Assembly (NCBI RefSeq): GCF_000505545.1
Contig: NZ_AYTB01000016.1
Coordinates: 124,001-188,000, forward strand
Length of the DNA stretch: 64,000 nucleotides
Direction: 5' to 3'
From: Kurthia huakuii LAM0618
GTDB taxonomy: Bacteria > Bacillota > Bacilli > Bacillales_A > Planococcaceae
Shown here: piece by piece, positions 37,791 to 52,073 of the stretch
How positions within the stretch are numbered: position 1 is the stretch's first letter
Layout of the letters: each line of letters opens with the position of its first letter
Notes under the pieces: generated by a model
The model's database searches: none
Seen by the model: the letters and a program-made list of their open reading frames with translations, nothing else
What the model was told of the DNA's origin: nothing
Program-made: the position numbers and the translations under genes

Positions 37791-38735
37791 TTAGTCTTCT
37801 TCACGTAACCCTAAACCAAGCTCTTCTAACTTCGCTTTTACTTCTTCTAATGATTTACGTCCTAAATTACGTACTTTCATCATATCATCTTCAGACTTGT
37901 TAGCAAGTTCAAGAACGGTATTGATGCCTGCGCGTTTTAGACAGTTGTAAGAACGAACAGAAAGATCTAATTCTTCGATAGTCATCTCAAGAACTTTTTC
38001 TTTTTGGTCTTCTTCTTTTTCAACCATGATTTCAGCAGTTTGTGCTTCATCAGTTAAACCAACGAAGATGTTTAAGTGCTCGGTTAAGATTTTTGCTCCG
38101 AGCGAAATCGCCTCTTTAGGACCGATGCTGCCATCTGTCCATACATCAAGTGAAAGTTTATCGAAGTCAGTCGATTGACCAACACGAGTGTTTTCCACTG
38201 TGAAGTTGACGCGTGATACTGGAGTGTAAATAGAGTCGATCGGGATAACGCCGATAGGAAGATCCTCGCGTTTGTTTTGATCAGCTGGAGTGTATCCACG
38301 TCCACGTTGTGCATACATACGCATGCGAAGATGACCATTATTAGCAATAGTTGCAATGTATAGATCTGGGTTTAAAATTTCTACGTCACTGTCGTGAGTA
38401 ATATCAGCGGCAGTGATTACTCCTGAGCCTTTGAAATCAATTTCAATGACTTTTTCTTCATCAGAGTAAATTTTTAAAGCTAGCTTTTTAAGATTCAAAA
38501 TAATTGAAGCAACATCTTCTACAACGCCCTCAATAGTAGAGAACTCGTGTAGTACGCCGTCAATTTGAATTGATGTAACAGCAGCTCCTGGTAAAGAAGA
38601 CAGAAGGATACGACGTAGTGAATTTCCCAAAGTAGTTCCATAACCACGTTCAAGTGGTTCTACAACAAACTTGCCGTATTTTAAATCATCACTGATCTCA
38701 ACGGTTTCAATCTTTGGTTTTTCAATTTCGATCAT
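37791..38735 (-). CDS. rpoA: RNA polymerase subunit alpha
   Basis: RpoA (314 aa) starts polymerase assembly. Its N-terminal domain has [19 protein letters not shown]; the C-terminal domain (about 245-314) with [15 protein letters not shown] and [15 protein letters not shown] binds UP elements and activators. About 150 bp separate it from rpsK, with an AT-rich dyad but no clear promoter. Confidence 0.98.
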   Translation of the reverse strand: MIEIEKPKIETVEISDDLKYGKFVVEPLERGYGTTLGNSLRRILLSSLPGAAVTSIQIDGVLHEFSTIEGVVEDVASIILNLKKLALKIYSDEEKVIEIDFKGSGVITAADITHDSDVEILNPDLYIATIANNGHLRMRMYAQRGRGYTPADQNKREDLPIGVIPIDSIYTPVSRVNFTVENTRVGQSTDFDKLSLDVWTDGSIGPKEAISLGAKILTEHLNIFVGLTDEAQTAEIMVEKEEDQKEKVLEMTIEELDLSVRSYNCLKRAGINTVLELANKSEDDMMKVRNLGRKSLEEVKAKLEELGLGLREED

Positions 38736-38886
38736 TCAATTTACCCTCCTTAATAAAACATCGAATGTATGGTATCAATCCATCATTTGTTTGTTAAATC
38801 GAATGTCAATCAAATAAGATTGTCCTAATACAAAGTTAGTGCATATGATAGTTTAACTTAATTCAAGATTAAGTTGCAACTATTAA

Positions 38887-39276
<390 letters not shown>

Positions 39277-39302
39277 TGTTATGCGTGACCTCCTTTACTT
39301 AA

Positions 39303-39668
39303 TTATTTTTTCTTGTTCGCTACAGTTTTACGAGGACCTTTACGAGTACGAGCATTGTTCTTCGTATGTTGACCACGAACAGGTAAACCGCGACGGTGGC
39401 GGATACCACGTAATGAACCGATTTCCATTAGACGTTTAATATTAAGAGAGATTTCGCGACGTAAGTCACCTTCTACTTTATATGTGTCTAATTGTTCACG
39501 GATTTTGTTTAATTGATCTTCAGTTAGATCTTTAACACGGATATTTTCGTCAACGCCAGCACCAGCTAATACTTGTTTAGCTGTAGCGTTACCGATACCG
39601 TAGATGTAAGTTAATGAAATTACAACGCGTTTTTCGCGTGGAATATCAACACCAGCAATACGTGCCAT
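39303..39668 (-). CDS. rpsM: 30S ribosomal protein S13
   Basis: S13 (121 aa) lies in the small-subunit head near the P-site t[34 protein letters not shown] and [18 protein letters not shown] mark it; the tail is strongly basic. Confidence 0.98.
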   Translation of the reverse strand: MARIAGVDIPREKRVVISLTYIYGIGNATAKQVLAGAGVDENIRVKDLTEDQLNKIREQLDTYKVEGDLRREISLNIKRLMEIGSLRGIRHRRGLPVRGQHTKNNARTRKGPRKTVANKKK

Positions 39669-39692
39669 GTACGATGTGCACCTCCTTTATTA

Positions 39693-40062
<370 letters not shown>

Positions 40063-40509
40063 CGAGCCTGTCTCCCTTCTATATGCAATGCAGGTTCCCA
40101 TCGTTAAATTCAAACGAATTCAGCCAAGTGTTCTTGTAAAATACTCGTCTAACATATGTTTGGATTATATGAGAGATGTTCGAAAGACGTCTTGGGTCCG
40201 ATCTCACATCCCTGGAAAAAATCCCAGAATCAGTATCCATAATGTCAACGCGATCACTTGGAATGTATTATCCTTGGATGAGATCTGTGCATACCTGTAA
40301 TCTACAGATACTTTACACGAAACCCATTATACCCTTTCAGAATTAATATTGCATCAAGGACAAAGGGAATCCTTCGAACGATACAATAATTCATCAGTGC
40401 ATAGACCGGGCACAATATGCTTTTGCAGCTCTCGAAATTTAAATTCCGTTTTGCTACCGCAGCACGTTTCCTTGCCGAGGCAGAATTTCCTGCGCCCGAG
40501 ACTCGGGTA
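40063..40509 (-). other. 447-bp intergenic region between adk and infA; no map gene
   Basis: In Bacillus subtilis map and a small KOW-domain gene lie here; neither is present. The minus strand has two adjacent small hairpins just after adk (CCCGAG/CTCGGG and GCAG/CTGC) without T tracts, and a TATAAT-like box near 40331-40336 that could start an infA-rpmJ-rpsM transcript. No coding frame or known RNA family was recognised. Confidence 0.4.
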
Positions 40510-41187
<678 letters not shown>

Positions 41188-41235
41188 TTATGGTTGTATC
41201 AGGAACATCAGAAGATGCCCCCAAGCCAACCAAAG

Positions 41236-42525
41236 TTATTTCATAAAACCTTTATAGTGTCGTTTAGTTAATTGTGATTCAAGTTGAGTCATTGTTTGAA
41301 GGGCTACGCCGACAACGATAATCAAACTTGTACCACCAATTTGTGCTGATTGTGGAAGTCCACCAATGTTCACGAATAAAATCGGCATCACAGCAACAAT
41401 TGATAAATAAATTGACCCTACAAATGTTAAGCGATATAACACACTTGTAAGATAAGATTCTGTATTCTTCCCTGGACGAATCCCCGGAATATAAGCACCT
41501 TGGTTCTTCAAGTTATCTGCTACTTTCTCAGGATTTACTTGTACGAATGCATAGAAATATGCGAATGCAATAATCAATGCAACGTAGATTATCATACCAA
41601 CAGGTTTTGAATAATCAAAAGTATTCTGGATGAAAGTAGCAACCTCATTATCACCAAAGAAAGATGCGATTGTTCTAGGTGTTACGATAAACGCAACAGC
41701 AAAGATCACAGGGATAACCCCAGCTGCATTTACTTTAAGTGGTAAATGGGATTTTTGTGCTCCACGCATATTACCGCCAGAACCTTTAGAGTATTGAATT
41801 GGAATTTTACGACTTGCGCGTTCGAAGTAGATAACTCCAACAACAATAGCTAAAACTACTAAAGCAATAAGCACGAATTTTACGATGTTAAGGAATAATT
41901 GATCCCCTGCATTTTCAAATTCTTGAGCGTAAATTTGATTAACTGTATTTGGTAATGCTGAAACGATCCCCGCGAAGATGATAATGGAAATACCATTTCC
42001 CACACCTTTTTCAGTAATCTGTTCGCCTAACCACAATAAAAATGCTGTTCCAGCAGTTAACACGATTGCAATTGTAAAGTAGGTTAAAATACCTTCTTCA
42101 TTAATTAACATACCGCCATACATACGGTTGAAACCATATGACATAGCGATAGATTGAATAAATGCTAGGACAATTGCGAAGTAACGTGTAAATCGAGCGC
42201 TTTTCTTACGACCGACCTCACCTTGTTTTGACCACTCGGTGAACTTTTTCACAACATCCATTTGTAACAGTTGAACGATGATTGATGCCGTAATATAAGG
42301 CATAATTCCCATCGCGAAAATAGAGAAGTTCTGTAAAGCTCCTCCGCCAAACATATTAAGGAAACCGACTAAACTTTGTTCATCGGTTTGTTTTAATACA
42401 TCTGCATCCACATTTGGTACCGGGATAAATGTTCCTATACGGAAAATCACCAACATCAAAAGTGTGAAAATGATCTTATTTCGGATATCTCTAACGCGGA
42501 ATAGGTTAGCGATAGTCTGAAACAT
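41236..42525 (-). CDS. secY: protein translocase subunit SecY
   Basis: SecY (429 aa) is the ten-helix channel of the Sec translocon. IPVPNVDADVL near the start, the plug-region FNMFGGGALQNFSIFAMGI and PGIRPGKNTESYL are conserved. Its ATG overlaps the rplO end by one base. Confidence 0.98.
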   Translation of the reverse strand: MFQTIANLFRVRDIRNKIIFTLLMLVIFRIGTFIPVPNVDADVLKQTDEQSLVGFLNMFGGGALQNFSIFAMGIMPYITASIIVQLLQMDVVKKFTEWSKQGEVGRKKSARFTRYFAIVLAFIQSIAMSYGFNRMYGGMLINEEGILTYFTIAIVLTAGTAFLLWLGEQITEKGVGNGISIIIFAGIVSALPNTVNQIYAQEFENAGDQLFLNIVKFVLIALVVLAIVVGVIYFERASRKIPIQYSKGSGGNMRGAQKSHLPLKVNAAGVIPVIFAVAFIVTPRTIASFFGDNEVATFIQNTFDYSKPVGMIIYVALIIAFAYFYAFVQVNPEKVADNLKNQGAYIPGIRPGKNTESYLTSVLYRLTFVGSIYLSIVAVMPILFVNIGGLPQSAQIGGTSLIIVVGVALQTMTQLESQLTKRHYKGFMK

Positions 42526-42965
42526 TAGATCACCTCAATGTTTCCGCCGGCAGCTTCGATAGCTTCTTTAGCAGAAGCAGAGAACTTGTGAGCTTTTACA
42601 GTAAGTTTAGTTGTAACAGAACCGTTACCTAAAACTTTAATGCCTGATTTCTCATTGCTCACAACGCCAGTTTCAACAAGTAAAGCTGGTGTTACTTCTG
42701 TGCCATCTTCAAAACGATTTAAAGCGTCAAGATTCACGATAGCGAATTCTTTACGGTTAATGTTTGTGAAACCGCGTTTTGGTAAACGACGGAATAATGG
42801 GTTTTGACCACCTTCGAAGCCAGGGCGTACGCCACCGCCTGAACGGGCTTTTTGACCTTTGTGACCGCGACCAGCAGTTTTACCGTTACCTGTTGCGATA
42901 CCACGACCTACGCGGTTACGTACTTTACGTGAACCAGCAGATGGTTGTAATTCATGAAGTTTCAT
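42525..42965 (-). CDS. rplO: 50S ribosomal protein L15
   Basis: L15 (146 aa) starts [14 protein letters not shown], with AGGAGG 8 bases upstream, so the upstream GTG is rejected. [20 protein letters not shown] and [15 protein letters not shown] are diagnostic. Confidence 0.97.
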   Translation of the reverse strand: MKLHELQPSAGSRKVRNRVGRGIATGNGKTAGRGHKGQKARSGGGVRPGFEGGQNPLFRRLPKRGFTNINRKEFAIVNLDALNRFEDGTEVTPALLVETGVVSNEKSGIKVLGNGSVTTKLTVKAHKFSASAKEAIEAAGGNIEVI

Positions 42966-42996
42966 TAGAGGCACCTCCTTATTGTAAGATAAAAGA

Positions 42997-43179
42997 TTAA
43001 TTTTCAGTAACAGTTACTAAGTGTGCTACTTTTGCAATTTGACCGCGAACAGCTACGTTGTCAGCATGTTCAACAGTTTGTTGCATTTTACGTAAACCTA
43101 GAGCTTCAAGAGTTTTCTTTTGGCCAGGTTTAGAACCGATTGGGCTTTTAGTAAGGGTAATCGCTAATTTGTTTGCCAT
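42997..43179 (-). CDS. rpmD: 50S ribosomal protein L30
   Basis: L30 (60 aa) begins [16 protein letters not shown], taken from the ATG two codons after an upstream [23 protein letters not shown] is typical. It lies between rpsE and rplO in the spc operon. Confidence 0.97.
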   Translation of the reverse strand: MANKLAITLTKSPIGSKPGQKKTLEALGLRKMQQTVEHADNVAVRGQIAKVAHLVTVTEN

Positions 43180-43195
43180 TGTCAATTTCCCTCCC

Positions 43196-43699
43196 TTAAC
43201 CTAAAAGTTCTTCTACTGATTTACCACGAAGTTTTGCAACTTCTTCAGCTTGTTTTAATTCAGATAAACCTTGGATTGTAGCACGAACCATGTTGATTGG
43301 TGTGTTAGATCCTAAAGATTTAGATAAGATATCTGTAATACCAGCAAGTTCTAGTACGGCACGTACTGGACCACCAGCGATAACCCCTGTACCAGGAGCA
43401 GCAGGTTTAATCATGATGTTACCTGCACCGAATTTACCCATCACTAAGTGAGGAGTAGTCCCACCTACACGTGGAACTTCGATTAAGTTTTTCTTCGCAT
43501 CTTCTACAGCTTTGCGAATAGCATCAGGTACTTCTTGTGCTTTACCTGTACCAAAACCTACATGGCCATTGCGATCTCCGACAACAACTAATGCAGTAAA
43601 GCGGAAACGACGTCCACCTTTAACAACTTTAGCAACGCGGTTGATAGTAACTACGCGTTCTTCAAGTTCAAGACTGTTTGCGTCAATAATGTGACCCAT
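43196..43699 (-). CDS. rpsE: 30S ribosomal protein S5
   Basis: S5 (167 aa) affects decoding accuracy. [20 protein letters not shown], the spectinomycin-site loop KVVKGGRRF, and [17 protein letters not shown] mark it. GGAGG precedes the ATG. Confidence 0.98.
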   Translation of the reverse strand: MGHIIDANSLELEERVVTINRVAKVVKGGRRFRFTALVVVGDRNGHVGFGTGKAQEVPDAIRKAVEDAKKNLIEVPRVGGTTPHLVMGKFGAGNIMIKPAAPGTGVIAGGPVRAVLELAGITDILSKSLGSNTPINMVRATIQGLSELKQAEEVAKLRGKSVEELLG

Positions 43700-43720
43700 T
43701 GAATGTGAACCTCCTTCTTA

Positions 43721-44080
43721 TTAAAATTCTAAACCATTTTCACGTGCAGCTTCAGCTAAAGCTTGTACGCGTCCGTGATATAAGTAACCGCCACGGTCGA
43801 ATACAACCGCTTTGATGTTTTTGTCAGCAGCTTTTTTAGCGATAGCTTCGCCAACTTTTGCAGCAGCTTCAGTGTTGCCTGTAACGCCTTCAAAACCATT
43901 TTCCATAGTTGAAGCAGATACGATTGTAACACCTTGAATATCGTCAATAAGTTGAGCGTAGATGTGTTTGTTTGAACGGTAAACGTTTAAACGTGGACGT
44001 TGAGTAGTACCAGAAACTTTAGCACGTACGCGAGCATGACGTTTTTTACGAACTTGATTTTTATCTTGTTTCGTAATCAC
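43721..44080 (-). CDS. rplR: 50S ribosomal protein L18
   Basis: L18 (119 aa) binds 5S r[23 protein letters not shown] and [19 protein letters not shown] are conserved; the N-terminus is very basic. Spacing to rplF is 33 bp. Confidence 0.98.
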   Translation of the reverse strand: MITKQDKNQVRKKRHARVRAKVSGTTQRPRLNVYRSNKHIYAQLIDDIQGVTIVSASTMENGFEGVTGNTEAAAKVGEAIAKKAADKNIKAVVFDRGGYLYHGRVQALAEAARENGLEF

Positions 44081-44113
44081 TAAAGGTCACTCCTTTCTAA
44101 TGCTTAGGCAGCA

Positions 44114-44653
44114 TTATTTACCTGTTTTACCTTCTTTACGACGAACATATTCGCCTTCATAACGAATCCCTTTACCTTTATAAGGTTCTGGAGGACGTAC
44201 GTCACGGATGTTAGATGCTAATGCACCAACTTGTTCTTTAGAAATACCTTTAACGATAATTTTTGTGTTAGCAGGTACTTCGATTTCGATATCTTGACCA
44301 GGAGTAAATTCTACTGGGTGAGAATAACCAACGTTAAGAACTAATTTCTTGCCTTGCAGTTGAGCACGGTAACCTACACCAACAAGTTCTAAAGTTTTTT
44401 CGAAACCAGCAGAAACACCAGTTACCATGTTAGCTAAAAGAGCACGAGTTGTACCATGATTTGTACGGTGTTCTTTTGAGTCAGAAGGACGTACTACAGT
44501 GATTACGTTACCTTCTTGCTCGATTTTCATATCTTTGTGGAAAGCACGAACTAATTCGCCTTTCGGACCTTTAACAGTTGCTACGTTATCAGCATCTACT
44601 GTAACTGTAACGCCTGCAGGCACCTCGATGATTTTTTTACCAATACGAGACAT
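44114..44653 (-). CDS. rplF: 50S ribosomal protein L6
   Basis: L6 (179 aa) has the two-domain fold with [17 protein letters not shown] at the start, [20 protein letters not shown] and the C-terminal [20 protein letters not shown] near the sarcin-ricin loop. Confidence 0.98.
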   Translation of the reverse strand: MSRIGKKIIEVPAGVTVTVDADNVATVKGPKGELVRAFHKDMKIEQEGNVITVVRPSDSKEHRTNHGTTRALLANMVTGVSAGFEKTLELVGVGYRAQLQGKKLVLNVGYSHPVEFTPGQDIEIEVPANTKIIVKGISKEQVGALASNIRDVRPPEPYKGKGIRYEGEYVRRKEGKTGK

Positions 44654-44685
44654 TTCTTATTGCACCTCCATTCTTTTGTTGCTAA

Positions 44686-45084
44686 TTACCAAACGTAAGC
44701 TAGAACTTCGCCGCCAACTTTTTTAGCGCGAGCTTCTTTATCTGTAACTAAGCCTTGTGATGTTGAAACTAGAGCGATACCTAAGCCGTTAAGAACTTTT
44801 GGCACTTCTTCAGTTTTAGCATAAACACGTAGACCTGGTTTAGAGATACGTTTTAAACCTGTGATAACACGTTCGTTATTTTGACCGTATTTTAAGAAGA
44901 TACGGATAATACCTTGTTTATCATCTTCGATATACTCAACGTCACGTACGAAACCTTCACGTTTAAGAATCTCAGCGATTTCTTTTTTGATGTTAGAAGC
45001 TGGAAGCTCTAATTTTTCGTGACGTACCATGTTCGCATTACGGATGCGAGTAAGCATATCTGCAATTGGATCTGTCATAGTCAT
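44686..45084 (-). CDS. rpsH: 30S ribosomal protein S8
   Basis: S8 (132 aa) binds the central domain of 16S r[22 protein letters not shown] and the C-terminal [20 protein letters not shown] are diagnostic. Confidence 0.98.
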   Translation of the reverse strand: MTMTDPIADMLTRIRNANMVRHEKLELPASNIKKEIAEILKREGFVRDVEYIEDDKQGIIRIFLKYGQNNERVITGLKRISKPGLRVYAKTEEVPKVLNGLGIALVSTSQGLVTDKEARAKKVGGEVLAYVW

Positions 45085-45114
45085 TACATTTTACCTCCTT
45101 CCCAATTTGGGGGA

Positions 45115-45300
45115 TTACCAGCTGGCTTTTTTCACGCCAGGAATTTGTCCCTTGTAAGCAAGTTCACGGAAACAAATACGGCAAAGTTTAAATTTACGGT
45201 ATACAGAGTGCGGACGACCACAGCGTTCGCAACGTGTGTATTCTTGAACATTGAATTTTTTAGCACGTTGTTGTTTAACAACCATTGATTTTTTAGCCAC
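45115..45300 (-). CDS. rpsN: 30S ribosomal protein S14, type Z
   Basis: This 61-residue S14 has two CxxC pairs (CERC and CRIC), the zinc-binding short form encoded in the spc operon of Firmicutes. [12 protein letters not shown] is its usual C-terminus. Confidence 0.98.
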   Translation of the reverse strand: MAKKSMVVKQQRAKKFNVQEYTRCERCGRPHSVYRKFKLCRICFRELAYKGQIPGVKKASW

Positions 45301-45317
45301 GTTCTAGCCCTCCTATC

Positions 45318-45857
45318 TTATTTTTGGAATGGCATACCGAATTGAGTTAACAACTCGCGAGCTTCTTCGTCAGAGTTCGCAGTAGTTACGATAACGATAT
45401 CCATACCGCGTACTTTAGAAACTTTATCGAAATCGATTTCCGGGAAAATTAATTGTTCTTTAACACCTAAAGTGTAGTTACCGCGACCATCGAATGCTTT
45501 TTTAGAAACACCGCGGAAGTCACGTACACGTGGAAGTGAAATAGAGATTAATTTATCTAGGAAATCGTACATACGGTCACCACGAAGTGTAACTTTAGTA
45601 CCGATTGGCATACCTTCACGAAGGCGGAAACCAGCGATAGATTTCTTAGCTTTAGTAACAACCGGTTTTTGACCAGCGATTAATGTTAATTCTTCAACTG
45701 CTGCATCTAGTACTTTAGAGTTTTGAACAGCGTCACCAACACCCATGTTGATTACGATTTTATCTACTTTAGGTACTTGCATAGCAGAAGTGTATTCAAA
45801 TTTGCTCATTAGAGCAGATGAAACTTCATTTACATATTTTTCTTTTAGGCGGCTCAT
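45318..45857 (-). CDS. rplE: 50S ribosomal protein L5
   Basis: L5 (179 aa) binds 5S r[42 protein letters not shown] and [19 protein letters not shown] mark it. Confidence 0.98.
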   Translation of the reverse strand: MSRLKEKYVNEVSSALMSKFEYTSAMQVPKVDKIVINMGVGDAVQNSKVLDAAVEELTLIAGQKPVVTKAKKSIAGFRLREGMPIGTKVTLRGDRMYDFLDKLISISLPRVRDFRGVSKKAFDGRGNYTLGVKEQLIFPEIDFDKVSKVRGMDIVIVTTANSDEEARELLTQFGMPFQK

Positions 45858-45884
45858 GTGTGTACCTCCCTTCTATTTTAAAAA

Positions 45885-46193
45885 TTAGTCGATCACATTA
45901 CCTGATTTTTTTGCTACACGAACTTTTTTGCCATCTTCAACTTTAAAACCTACGCGAGTCGGCTCGCCAGTTTTAGGGTCGATTAGCATTACGTTCGATA
46001 CGTGGATCGCTGCTTCTTGAGAAACGATACCACCTTGTGGATTAAGTTGGTTTGGTTTCACGTGTTTTTTAACGATGTTAACACCTTCAACTAACACGCG
46101 ATCTTTTTTAGGGAACGCAGATAAGATAACACCTGTTTTACCTTTATCTTTACCTGAGATAACCATTACTTTATCGCCTTTTTTAACGTGCAT
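45885..46193 (-). CDS. rplX: 50S ribosomal protein L24
   Basis: L24 (102 aa) begins [19 protein letters not shown], a KOW motif; AGGAGG sits just upstream of this ATG, and the extra in-frame codons from 46217 are rejected. It is an early assembly protein of the 50S subunit. Confidence 0.97.
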   Translation of the reverse strand: MHVKKGDKVMVISGKDKGKTGVILSAFPKKDRVLVEGVNIVKKHVKPNQLNPQGGIVSQEAAIHVSNVMLIDPKTGEPTRVGFKVEDGKKVRVAKKSGNVID

Positions 46194-46227
46194 TATGTCG
46201 CACCTCCTTGTTGGCACTTCCTTGAAA

Positions 46228-46596
<369 letters not shown>

Positions 46597-46643
46597 TTAG
46601 GTTACCTCCCTTCGGATCTTTACTGAATAAATACCGAAATTTA

Positions 46644-46922
<279 letters not shown>

Positions 46923-46930
46923 TTATCAGT

Positions 46931-47552
<622 letters not shown>

Positions 47553-47554
47553 AA

Positions 47555-48211
47555 TTATTTGCCTCCTTCCACAGAGTTCTTTTTAGTTGGAAGGACTTCA
47601 CCACGGTAGATCCATACTTTAACACCTAATTTACCATAAGTAGTGTCAGCTTCAGCGTGAGCATAATCAATGTCAGCGCGAAGAGTATGAAGTGGAACAG
47701 TACCTTCACTATAGTGTTCCGCACGAGCGATATCAGCGCCACCTAGACGACCAGATACTTGAGTTTTGATACCTTTAGCACCTGCACGCATAGTGCGTTG
47801 AATAGTTTGTTTTTGTGCACGACGGAATGATACACGGTTTTCTAATTGACGAGCGATATTTTCTGCTACTAAGCGAGCATCAAGATCAGCGCGTTTGATT
47901 TCAACAATGTTGATGTGTACGCGTTTGCCAGTCATGTTGTTAAGAGTTTTACGAAGTGATTCTACTTCTTGACCGCCCTTACCAATTACCATACCTGGTT
48001 TAGCTGTACTAATTGTAATATTAATACGGTTTGCAGCGCGTTCAATTTCTACTTTAGAAACTGAAGCTTCTTTTAAAGTTTCTTCGATGAATTTACGTAC
48101 TTTGATATCTTCGTGAAGTAATGTTGCGTAATCTTTTTCAGCGTACCAACGAGATTCCCAATCACGAATGACACCTACACGTAAACCAATTGGATGTACT
48201 TTTTGACCCAC
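47555..48211 (-). CDS. rpsC: 30S ribosomal protein S3
   Basis: S3 (218 aa) lies at the mRNA entry site. [20 protein letters not shown], the KH motif [14 protein letters not shown] and [17 protein letters not shown] mark it. Confidence 0.98.
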   Translation of the reverse strand: MGQKVHPIGLRVGVIRDWESRWYAEKDYATLLHEDIKVRKFIEETLKEASVSKVEIERAANRINITISTAKPGMVIGKGGQEVESLRKTLNNMTGKRVHINIVEIKRADLDARLVAENIARQLENRVSFRRAQKQTIQRTMRAGAKGIKTQVSGRLGGADIARAEHYSEGTVPLHTLRADIDYAHAEADTTYGKLGVKVWIYRGEVLPTKKNSVEGGK

Positions 48212-48214
48212 GTA

Positions 48215-48562
48215 TTATCCCTCCTTCTTCTCAGATACCACGATTGTAATGTGGCTTGTACGTTTGTTAATTGCGCTAGCACGTCCTTGTGCGCGTGGAC
48301 GGAAGCGTTTTAATGTTGCACCTTCGTCAACAAATACTTTAGAAATAACTAGGTTGTTTACATCTAAATCATAGTTGTGCTCTGCGTTAGCGATTGCTGA
48401 GTTTAAAACTTTTTCTACTACTGGAGATGCAGCTTTAGGTGTGTGTTTTAAAATAGCGATGGCTTCACCGACTTCTTTACCTCGGATTAAGTCTACTACT
48501 AGACGTACTTTACGAGGAGCAATGCGAACTGTGCGAGCGATAGCTTTAGCTTCTTGTTGCAT
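48215..48562 (-). CDS. rplV: 50S ribosomal protein L22
   Basis: L22 (115 aa) lines the exit tunnel and is a macrolide-resistance site. [19 protein letters not shown] and the loop [13 protein letters not shown]-type segment ([18 protein letters not shown]) are intact. Confidence 0.98.
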   Translation of the reverse strand: MQQEAKAIARTVRIAPRKVRLVVDLIRGKEVGEAIAILKHTPKAASPVVEKVLNSAIANAEHNYDLDVNNLVISKVFVDEGATLKRFRPRAQGRASAINKRTSHITIVVSEKKEG

Positions 48563-48584
48563 TAGTGTTTACCTCCTCTCTTAA

Positions 48585-48866
48585 TTAGCGTACTTTAGTT
48601 GATTTATCGTCTCCGCCGTGACCTTTGAATGTACGTGTTGGAGCGAACTCACCTAACTTGTGTCCTACCATATCTTCAGTTACGTATACAGGAACATGTT
48701 TACGTCCGTCATACACAGCGATTGTTTCGCCGATGAAGTTCGGGAAGATTGTAGAGCGACGAGACCAAGTTTTAATAACTTGTTTCTTTTCAGAATTGTT
48801 TGATGCTTCAACCTTTTTCATAAGGTGGTCATCAATGAATGGTCCTTTTTTCAAGCTACGAGCCAT
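48585..48866 (-). CDS. rpsS: 30S ribosomal protein S19
   Basis: S19 (93 aa) starts [18 protein letters not shown], with GGAGGG upstream of this [23 protein letters not shown] and [18 protein letters not shown] are typical. Confidence 0.98.
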   Translation of the reverse strand: MARSLKKGPFIDDHLMKKVEASNNSEKKQVIKTWSRRSTIFPNFIGETIAVYDGRKHVPVYVTEDMVGHKLGEFAPTRTFKGHGGDDKSTKVR

Positions 48867-48923
48867 TTCGGAACCTCCCTCCATGATTCAGCCACGACTC
48901 GATTGAATCGCAGCTTAATCACA

Positions 48924-49754
48924 TTATTTTTTACGAGAACGAATGATAAATTTATTAGATTGTGCTTTTTTGTTACGAGTTTTGTAACCAAGTGCTGGTT
49001 TACCCCATGGAGTCATTGGTGATTTACGACCAACTGGAGCTTTACCTTCACCACCACCGTGTGGGTGATCGTTAGGGTTCATTACAGAACCACGAACTGT
49101 AGGACGTTTACCCATCCAACGTTTACGACCTGCTTTACCAATATGGATAAGTTCGTGTTGTTCGTTACCAACTTCACCGATTGTAGCGCGGCAAGCTGCT
49201 AAGATCATACGTACTTCACCAGATTGTAAGCGTACGATTACGTATTTATCTTCTTTACCAAGTACTTGTGCAGAAGTACCTGCAGAACGTACAAGTTGTC
49301 CACCTTTACCAGGTTTTAACTCGATGTTATGGATTGTAGTACCCATTGGAATGTTAGCAAGTGGTAATGTGTTACCTACTTTGATATCCGCACCTTCACC
49401 AGATACGATAGTCATGCCAACTACTAGACCTTTCGGAGCTAGGATGTAGCGTTTTTCACCATCAGCATAGTTAATTAATGCGATGTTTGCAGATCGGTTA
49501 GGATCGTATTCGATAGTAGCTACTTTACCTACGATACCATCTTTATTACGTTTGAAATCGATAATACGGTATTGTTTCTTGTGGCCACCACCGTTATGAC
49601 GAACAGTGATTTTACCCTGGTTGTTACGACCAGCTTTGCGTTTTTTAGCAGCTAATAAAGATTTCTCTGGTTTATTAGTTGTGATTTCAGCAAAGTCAGA
49701 TGACGTCATGTTACGACGGCCATTTGTGGTTGCTTTATACTTTTTAATCGCCAT
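48924..49754 (-). CDS. rplB: 50S ribosomal protein L2
   Basis: L2 (276 aa) supports peptidyl transfer and subunit joining. [19 protein letters not shown] and the conserved histidine loop [19 protein letters not shown] are intact; the C-terminus is basic. Confidence 0.98.
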   Translation of the reverse strand: MAIKKYKATTNGRRNMTSSDFAEITTNKPEKSLLAAKKRKAGRNNQGKITVRHNGGGHKKQYRIIDFKRNKDGIVGKVATIEYDPNRSANIALINYADGEKRYILAPKGLVVGMTIVSGEGADIKVGNTLPLANIPMGTTIHNIELKPGKGGQLVRSAGTSAQVLGKEDKYVIVRLQSGEVRMILAACRATIGEVGNEQHELIHIGKAGRKRWMGKRPTVRGSVMNPNDHPHGGGEGKAPVGRKSPMTPWGKPALGYKTRNKKAQSNKFIIRSRKK

Positions 49755-49793
49755 GTGTATTCCCTCCTTTATTAATTAAGAATGCAATCTATA

Positions 49794-50072
49794 TTACATT
49801 TCGAATAATTCAATTTCGCCTTCAGCTAAAGTTACGATAGCTTTACGACGTTTGTTAGTTAAGCCAGTGTAACGGCCAACGCGTTTCTTTTTACCTTTGT
49901 AGTTCATGATGTTTACTTTCTCAACTTTAACACCAAAGATAGTTTCAACAGCGTCTTTAACTTCTGTTTTGTTGGCACGAGTGTCAACTTCAAATGTGTA
50001 TTTTTGTTCTGCCATTTGTTCTGAAGAGCGCTCAGTGATGACAGGACGTTTTAGTACTTCACGTGCTTCCAT
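49794..50072 (-). CDS. rplW: 50S ribosomal protein L23
   Basis: L23 (92 aa) docks trigger factor and SRP at the tunnel exit. [15 protein letters not shown] and [20 protein letters not shown] are typical. Its ATG overlaps the rplD end by one base. Confidence 0.98.
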   Translation of the reverse strand: MEAREVLKRPVITERSSEQMAEQKYTFEVDTRANKTEVKDAVETIFGVKVEKVNIMNYKGKKKRVGRYTGLTNKRRKAIVTLAEGEIELFEM

Positions 50073-50695
50073 TAACCAAGCACCTCCTCAATTTTAGCTA
50101 CAGCATCTTTAGTGATAACAACTTTGTTTGCAGATACTAGATCTAGAACGTTGATACCTTCAGCTGTTAGAACAGTTACGCCTGGAATGTTACGAGCAGA
50201 TAATGCTACGTTTTCATTCATATCAGCAGTAACGATAAGTGATTTAGTTGCTACTGATAAATCAGCAAGAACTTTCACGAAATCTTTAGTTTTTGGTGCA
50301 TCTAAAGTTAGAGCATCAACAACTACGAAGTTTGTTTCAGCAACTTTGTTAGAAAGAGCTGATTTAAGTGCTAAGCGACGAACTTTTTTAGGAAGTTTGT
50401 ATGCATAGCTACGTGGAGTTGGACCGAATACGATACCACCACCGCGCCATTGTGGAGAGCGGATAGAACCTTGACGGGCACGACCAGTACCTTTTTGACG
50501 CCATGGTTTACGACCACCACCAGAAACTTCTGAGCGACCTTTAGTTTTGTGATTACCTTGACGTAGAGAAGCGCGTTGAGCGATTACTGCGTCGAAAAGT
50601 ACAGCTTCATTTGGTTCAATTCCGAAGATAGCATCGTTTAATTCGATTTCACCTACAGAAGAACCTGTTTGACTAAGTACGTTTACTTTTGTCAT
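50072..50695 (-). CDS. rplD: 50S ribosomal protein L4
   Basis: L4 (207 aa) has the tunnel loop [20 protein letters not shown] and GVVFGP-type segment ([20 protein letters not shown]). In many bacteria L4 also represses the S10 operon. Confidence 0.98.
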   Translation of the reverse strand: MTKVNVLSQTGSSVGEIELNDAIFGIEPNEAVLFDAVIAQRASLRQGNHKTKGRSEVSGGGRKPWRQKGTGRARQGSIRSPQWRGGGIVFGPTPRSYAYKLPKKVRRLALKSALSNKVAETNFVVVDALTLDAPKTKDFVKVLADLSVATKSLIVTADMNENVALSARNIPGVTVLTAEGINVLDLVSANKVVITKDAVAKIEEVLG

Positions 50696-50721
50696 TCCTG
50701 TTTCCTCCTTTCTTCGGAAAA

Positions 50722-51351
50722 TTAGTTAGCTTTAATACCAGACTTAACTGTGATTAACGCTTTTTTAGAACCAGGAACATTACCTTTAACTAATAATAAG
50801 TTGCGTTCTGCATCAACTTTTACGATTTCTAAGTTTTGGATAGTTACAACGTTGCCACCCATTTGACCAGGTAAATTCTTTTGTTTGAATACGCGGTTTG
50901 GAGCAACTGGACCCATTGAACCAGGGCGACGGTGGTAACGAGAACCGTGGGACATAGGACCACGTGATTGACCATGGCGTTTAATAACACCTTGGAAACC
51001 TTTACCTTTAGTAACACCTGTTACATCTACTACATCGCCTTCTGCGAAAATTTCAACTTTGACTTCTTGACCAATCTCGTACTCAGCTAAGTCAGCATTG
51101 CGAATTTCGCGAATGAAGCGCTTAGGAGCAGTGTTTGCTTTAGCTACGTGTCCTTTTGAAGGTTTGTTAGATAACTTTTCACGTTTATCTTCGAAACCGA
51201 TTTGGATAGCTTCGTAACCATCTGTATCAACTGTTTTCTTTTGAAGAACTACGTTTGGAGTAGCTTCGATAACAGTTACAGGGATTAAATCACCGTTCTC
51301 AGCGAAGACTTGCGTCATACCGATTTTTCTACCTAAGATTCCTTTGGTCAT
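50722..51351 (-). CDS. rplC: 50S ribosomal protein L3
   Basis: L3 (209 aa) starts [36 protein letters not shown] and [20 protein letters not shown] form the extension reaching the peptidyl-transferase centre. Confidence 0.98.
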   Translation of the reverse strand: MTKGILGRKIGMTQVFAENGDLIPVTVIEATPNVVLQKKTVDTDGYEAIQIGFEDKREKLSNKPSKGHVAKANTAPKRFIREIRNADLAEYEIGQEVKVEIFAEGDVVDVTGVTKGKGFQGVIKRHGQSRGPMSHGSRYHRRPGSMGPVAPNRVFKQKNLPGQMGGNVVTIQNLEIVKVDAERNLLLVKGNVPGSKKALITVKSGIKAN

Positions 51352-51403
51352 GTGTCACACCTCCTGAGGATATTTAAAAATTATTTTTATTTTTTACCAT
51401 GCA

Positions 51404-51869
<466 letters not shown>

Positions 51870-52005
51870 CAACTTTCTTTAAAAAAATTATTTGCGCTAT
51901 TCTATGTGGTTCTTTTCTAAATTTTTAATTTACGTCTGCTTTTTTTAACGTTTCCTAGTATATAAAAAATTAACCAATAAGGCAACCCATTCCCCTTCAA
52001 AAATA

Positions 52006-52052
52006 AGAAAAACCATTTTTCTGTCAACTTACGTACAAAAAAATGGCCTTTC
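52006..52052 (-). terminator. probable terminator after the antiporter gene
   Basis: GAAAGGCCATTTTT can pair with AAAAATGGTTTTTC, and the right arm is T-rich on the minus strand. Confidence 0.5.
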
Positions 52053-52073
52053 TTCTATAAATAATACATTTCA

